Positions 58,339-61,552 of a stretch of DNA of 61,552 bases are shown here, piece by piece. This DNA comes from Bacteriovoracaceae bacterium (GTDB lineage: Bacteria; Bdellovibrionota; Bacteriovoracia; Bacteriovoracales; Bacteriovoracaceae): NCBI GenBank assembly GCA_023701435.1, contig JAMPXB010000022.1, positions 1 to 61,552 on the forward strand, read 5' to 3'. Both the position numbers and the translations under genes were made by a program. The notes below the pieces were generated by a model, which saw only the letters and a list, made by a program, of their open reading frames with translations, was not told the origin of the DNA and did not search any database. Numbering within the stretch: position 1 is the first letter of the stretch; the number at the start of each line of letters is the position of its first letter.

Positions 58339-58904
58339 GCAGCCTTGTTCTTTAATTTGTCATAGGCCATATTGATGTCTTTAGTATTCTTTTCTGCCAA
58401 CTTTTTAAAGTCCTGCCCCATTGAGGCCACCCGGTCAGGATGATTCTGCTTTAAAAGTTCAAAGTATCTTTTTTTCAATTCAGTTTTGGTGATCGGTTCA
58501 TTGCTTTTAAATCCAAAAATTTGTTCGGCACTCTGCAGACGTGGAGAAGCCTCTTTTTTAGGTTCTTCTCTAGTTTTCTTTTGTTCTTCTTTTTTTGGCG
58601 CTTCTTTTTTCTTTGACTCTGTATGATTGAGGGCCTCAAGCTTTGGCGGTTGGGCATTCATCTGCTTAATTTTTCGCTGAAACTCGAGGTAGTCATTAAC
58701 GCTGTACTCTTTCCTGCTCTCCTGAGCTTGGTGAGATTTATTTTCTTCTTCCACTTTCTTTTTTTGTGAGTCCATGCTTTTTCTAAAAAATAGAAATGGC
58801 ATGCGAATAAAAACAAAATAGCCTCCTACCAAAAATATAAAATAAGGCAGGAGTTTACTGAAAGCGGTACTCAAGGTTGTAACGTAGTAATTGACTGGTT
58901 CCAT
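58335..58904 (-). CDS. Membrane-anchored J-domain protein
   Basis: A 189-residue protein. A hydrophobic N-terminal segment (LPYFIFLVGGYFVFIRMPFLFF) is followed by a long Lys/Glu-rich linker (KKEAPKKEEQKKTREEPKKE). A C-terminal J domain (about 130-189) has FGFKSNEPITKTELKKRYFELLK and the HPD motif in KQNHPDRVAS. It would recruit a DnaK-type chaperone to the inner membrane. Low-complexity linker codons (AAG/GAA) are enriched. Confidence 0.8.
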   Translation of the reverse strand: MEPVNYYVTTLSTAFSKLLPYFIFLVGGYFVFIRMPFLFFRKSMDSQKKKVEEENKSHQAQESRKEYSVNDYLEFQRKIKQMNAQPPKLEALNHTESKKKEAPKKEEQKKTREEPKKEASPRLQSAEQIFGFKSNEPITKTELKKRYFELLKQNHPDRVASMGQDFKKLAEKNTKDINMAYDKLKNKAA

Positions 58905-59006
58905 AGGTCACCTATCGGCAAAAAAACTTTCTTACTTAGTTTGTTTATAATTTAGACGCCTCTTTACTCCCATTGACTAAAAAGAAGACAGTTGCAAAAT
59001 GGTAGT

Positions 59007-59378
59007 ATGAGCAAGATCTTAAAGGCTGTGGTCACCAGCGGCCGCTACAGCGGTAAAAAAATGCCGCCTGCATTCTGGCCAATGGTAATCGGGCCAACAT
59101 ACCTGTTACCGAGCTAAAGGTTCTTGAGGATGCTCCAGAACCGGCCTCATGGCCAAAACCGCTTCAATGCCATTTATCAGCGGATCAACCTCCAGTCGCT
59201 CGCTTACCCATACCAAGAACATGAACACCCCAAGGATAGATAAGAAATCTTCCACTCTCAATTCTAAAGAAATCTTTATAAATGTGAAAAATGTGGTTGT
59301 GAGTACAATCGTGAGACAAGAAAGGGCCAACCAGGAAAAATCACTGTGTGTGTTAGCTGTGCTGAAGATATTTTTTAA
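59007..59378 (+). pseudogene. Decayed gene with C-terminal zinc-ribbon motif
   Basis: Pieces of one protein appear in different frames. It begins MSKILKAVVTSGRYSGKK and, after a seven-A run (59054-59061), continues as AACILANGNRANIPVTELKV and WPKPLQCHLSADQP to about 59220. The last piece is LYKCEKCGCEYNRETRKG and ITVCVSCAEDIF, a CxxC...CxxC zinc ribbon ending at 59378. At least two frame changes separate them. Either the gene is decayed or the sequence has errors. The family is not recognised. Confidence 0.45.
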
Positions 59379-59446
59379 GAAAAATTAAGAAATACCAAAA
59401 ACAATCTTAAGTCCACTATGAATAATTTTTCTATTAAACTTAGTTC

Positions 59447-59770
59447 ATGTTACAAAAATTTAAAGAAACAATTCAGAAATCGGCTTTCACGAAGTCGTGG
59501 ACCCATCATCATGATGGCCATCGGATTGAGGTCGTCAATTGGTGGTCGCTTCTGGGAATGAATGGCGAGAGCTTTCATTTAAATGGACAGTTATTGTATC
59601 AAAATTTCTATTGGTTCATGTCTGTTAAAACCCAGTACATCTTTCCCATCGAAAACGTAGGAAACTGTAAAGTGGTGATTGGAACTAAGTGGTACGGTAC
59701 TGCCGGATGTCATATCTATATTAACGATGTACTAGTGGGCGGAGACATCGAACATGAGCTCACACCCTAA
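59447..59770 (+). CDS. Hypothetical protein
   Basis: A 107-residue cytoplasmic protein rich in Trp, His and Tyr (SWTHHHDGHRIEVVNWWSLLG, NFYWFMSVKTQYIF). It looks like a compact beta-rich domain with a conserved-looking VIGTKWYGTAGCHIYINDV segment. No family recognised. Its end overlaps the next, convergent, gene by 4 bp. Confidence 0.5.
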   Translation: MLQKFKETIQKSAFTKSWTHHHDGHRIEVVNWWSLLGMNGESFHLNGQLLYQNFYWFMSVKTQYIFPIENVGNCKVVIGTKWYGTAGCHIYINDVLVGGDIEHELTP

Positions 59771-59973
59771 TTGATCAATTCCTGAAGCAATTGCTTAAAA
59801 GAATCAACCCCTCCGGCATAGGACTTGTTCTTATTTTTATAGAACCTCCAAACCTTTTCAAATTCCTTATCGTCGGCCAGCATACGAGTGGTTAAGGTTG
59901 AGAGTTCCGACTCCGTAAGGGCGTACTCCTCCTTAATCATTTTTAAAAACAAGTTCACATTTCCTATATTCAT
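59767..59973 (-). CDS. Hypothetical small protein
   Basis: A 68-residue protein, highly charged and probably helical (EEYALTESELSTLTTRM, DDKEFEKVWRFYKNKN). No signal peptide, cysteine or recognised domain. No clear ribosome site was seen, so its reality is uncertain. Confidence 0.45.
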   Translation of the reverse strand: MNIGNVNLFLKMIKEEYALTESELSTLTTRMLADDKEFEKVWRFYKNKNKSYAGGVDSFKQLLQELIN

Positions 59974-60061
59974 TACTATTCAGTACCAGAAGCTTGAATG
60001 ACACGCAATGTTCCAGTTATCCTAAATTAAGAAAATTTAGAATTAAGCGGACAAATACCTC

Positions 60062-60487
60062 ATGAAATATCTATTCCTCCTTTTTATCACTCTCCCTGTT
60101 TGGGCCCAGTTTAATGGAATGTACAGCGGAACTGGTGCAGCCGTTTACCACAGCGGAAATCGTTATGAATGCACTGAGATCTATCTCAGACTGGAAACTT
60201 CCGCGAGCTTCTTCAAACTTCGGGAAGGCGGTTATTACTGCGGTTTCTTGAAGGCTTCCTTTGATGCCTTTAAGCTAACCATTAAAGACGGTAAGCTCTT
60301 TCATCAAAATCAACTACTGGGTTCCATCACAGATGAGGTCATTGACTATCAAATTTTTGATCCGGAAGATGGCTCTACTTATTATTTAAACTTAAGAAAT
60401 GAAAACAACCAAATTCACTACGTGGAAAAGTGGCATGATGGAGAGAAAATGGCCCTGACAGTTAAGGGTATACTTAAGTCGCTCTAA
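60062..60487 (+). CDS. Small secreted hypothetical protein
   Basis: A 141-residue protein with signal peptide MKYLFLLFITLPVWA. The mature part is beta-rich with two cysteines (YECTEIYL, GGYYCGFL) likely paired. The repeated aromatic/Gly pattern suggests a lipocalin-like or small barrel fold, but no family is recognised. It overlaps the convergent methyltransferase gene by 4 bp. Confidence 0.6.
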   Translation: MKYLFLLFITLPVWAQFNGMYSGTGAAVYHSGNRYECTEIYLRLETSASFFKLREGGYYCGFLKASFDAFKLTIKDGKLFHQNQLLGSITDEVIDYQIFDPEDGSTYYLNLRNENNQIHYVEKWHDGEKMALTVKGILKSL

Positions 60488-61314
60488 TTTTTAATCACAA
60501 AGAGACCATAATTAAAGCAGCCCTCTTTATAGCCGGCGAGTATCCTTAAAACACTTAAAGCAAATCGCCTTTCCTGATTTCTGTTATTAAGGAAATAACT
60601 CAGTCCTCGAAAATTTAAAAGCTTAAGCAGTTGCTTTGAACTAAGAAGCCACGTTCTCCAAACCTTGGGCCCCAGATCAATATGCTGTTCTAGATAGAGG
60701 CCACTTTCCGAGATGTACTGGATAACCTCATTCTTGGTTAAAAGCGAAGGGAGTCTGCCTTCTTTGCAGATGGGTTCCAGAATAAGCTGTCTTTCCCATT
60801 TGGAGGGATTTTCCTGGCCCAGCCAGGCAGTCATCACGAAAGTTCCACCAGGCTTCAGGGTCCTTTTAATTTCAGAGAAAAAACGTTTTTTATCCTTGAT
60901 ATGGGAGAAGCATTCAATGGAGAGGCCGGCATCAAACGATTTGTCCTTAAAATCGTTCTTAAGCCAATCCCCTAGCACATATTCAAGGGGCAAGTTCTCA
61001 GAGTGAAAGCGAGCATAAGCATGCTGCTTTTTAGAAATTGTGATACCAGTCACTTTGCGGGCCCCCATCAGCACCGCTAATTTAGAAGTACCACCATAAC
61101 CACAGCCAATATCCACGATGTGATGATTATTAAAGCTTCCTAAACAGGATAGTACTTTTCGGGACAGATTTAAGACGGCCGTCTCCTTACTATCAAAGGG
61201 CGAATCCCAGAGACCATGATGGAGGTGAATGCCCCACAATTCTCGATAAAACTCATCGAGTTCATCATAATGGTGGGAGACATCTTTTTCAGTAACTTCT
61301 GTGCTTTGGATCAT
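60484..61314 (-). CDS. SAM-dependent methyltransferase (class I, tocopherol/sarcosine-type)
   Basis: A 276-residue class I methyltransferase. VSHHYDELDEFYRELWGIHLHHGLW precedes motif I VDIGCGYGGTSKLAV; the acidic TGITISKKQHAYAR and the LGDWLKNDFKDKSFDAGLSIECFSHI segment follow. This layout is found in gamma-tocopherol, sarcosine/dimethylglycine and other small-molecule methyltransferases. The substrate is not predictable. A Lys/Arg-rich C-terminal part is longer than the minimal fold. Confidence 0.8.
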   Translation of the reverse strand: MIQSTEVTEKDVSHHYDELDEFYRELWGIHLHHGLWDSPFDSKETAVLNLSRKVLSCLGSFNNHHIVDIGCGYGGTSKLAVLMGARKVTGITISKKQHAYARFHSENLPLEYVLGDWLKNDFKDKSFDAGLSIECFSHIKDKKRFFSEIKRTLKPGGTFVMTAWLGQENPSKWERQLILEPICKEGRLPSLLTKNEVIQYISESGLYLEQHIDLGPKVWRTWLLSSKQLLKLLNFRGLSYFLNNRNQERRFALSVLRILAGYKEGCFNYGLFVIKN

Positions 61315-61408
61315 CTTGCCCGTCCTTTTGCAAGTAAGATAAAGAACCCTCTCTCACTCAACAAGGACAGTGGTGTCTAAAAAATTGACAGCTCTTTCAA
61401 TATTTGTT

Positions 61409-61458
61409 GTTTCTGAGCGATTATGACCTGTTAATTTCTGGGCGATTATGTCCCATTG
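61409..61458. repeat. IS terminal inverted repeat, right copy
   Basis: Two direct copies of a 20-bp unit, at 61409-61428 and 61434-61453, 25 bp apart, each with CGATTATG and ending CC. They match, in inverted orientation, the pair at 92-142. The transposase stop codon lies a few bases further at 61464. Confidence 0.7.
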
Positions 61459-61463
61459 GATAA

Positions 61464-61552
61464 CTAGCTGGACTTCCTCAGTTTCGACTTATCACCATAA
61501 TCATTTAATCTTTTCCGATCTGAGACTTTGCACTGAACCTTTCTGCCCATCA
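61464..61552 (-). CDS. Transposase C-terminus (partial, runs off right edge)
   Basis: The minus-strand frame enters at the window edge as MGRKVQCKVSDRKRLNDYGD and continues to KSKLRKSS then a stop at 61464-61466. The basic, short end is compatible with the tail of an integrase-type transposase. The identification depends on the adjacent terminal repeat, not on the 28 residues. Confidence 0.4.
   Translation of the reverse strand, partial: MGRKVQCKVSDRKRLNDYGDKSKLRKSS

Noticed and set aside
1..61552. Prophage, CRISPR array, rRNA or tRNA genes
   Set aside because: No phage structural or integrase genes, regularly spaced repeats, or cloverleaf/rRNA-like sequence were recognised by reading both strands.

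Overview
This 61.5-kb window looks like a chromosomal segment of a Gram-negative predatory-type bacterium of the Bdellovibrionota, most plausibly the Bacteriovorax/Peredibacter branch. That assignment is inference. It rests on moderate GC, dense mixed-strand coding, many short signal-peptide proteins and lipoproteins without recognisable families, several secreted proteases and peptidoglycan enzymes, and a TonB receptor that implies an outer membrane. No rRNA, tRNA, CRISPR array or prophage was recognised, and no gap between genes exceeds about 300 bases.

Both edges lie in what appears to be the same insertion sequence. At the left edge a transposase N-terminus runs out of the window behind a two-copy terminal repeat. 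At the right edge a transposase C-terminus is preceded by the matching inverted terminal repeat.

Layout. 0.2-8 kb: secreted metalloprotease, EF-hand lipoprotein with a Gly/Thr tail, acyl-CoA dehydrogenase, and a 960-residue secreted protein. 7.8-10.3 kb: a Fur-family (probably Zur) regulator facing a ZnuD-like zinc receptor whose leader carries a candidate Zur box. 10.4-18.1 kb: LD-carboxypeptidase, LOG protein, methylglyoxal synthase, STAS-CheX protein, lipase maturation factor, lytic transglycosylase, and selD-mnmH for selenouridine in tRNA. 18-24 kb: small secreted proteins, a class II Fic protein behind a perfect 28-bp palindrome, a PDZ lipoprotein and a yellow/MRJP-like lipoprotein. 24-36 kb: metzincin lipoprotein, cydAB, polysaccharide deacetylase, BON protein, a secreted protein-glutaminase-like enzyme next to a second EF-hand lipoprotein, DUF481 protein, methyltransferase and glutamine amidotransferase.

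36-44 kb: a tightly packed minus-strand cluster of semialdehyde dehydrogenase, URC1, URC4, upp and udk, followed by pckA and a universal stress protein. This reads as salvage of uracil and uridine to UMP, URC-type ring degradation, and oxidation of the C3 semialdehyde to acetyl-CoA, with gluconeogenesis next door. This would suit a cell that feeds on prey RNA.

44-48.9 kb: degenerate HD-GYP protein, MazG-like hydrolase, rlmF, a DsbA/DsbB pair and rlmN. 49-57.7 kb: a frameshifted CBS-domain gene, P2-type cation ATPase with a universal stress protein, a secreted pair that includes a CxxCH protein, and then an FNR-like regulator with its own FNR box heading a run of a cyclic-nucleotide-type sensor domain, an ATP-cone/PD-(D/E)XK nuclease and a beta-CASP ribonuclease. 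This looks like an oxygen-responsive nucleic-acid processing module and, with the URC cluster and the glutaminase-like enzyme, is the most interesting content. 57.7-61.3 kb: pyroglutamyl peptidase, J-domain protein, a decayed zinc-ribbon gene, small hypotheticals and a methyltransferase.
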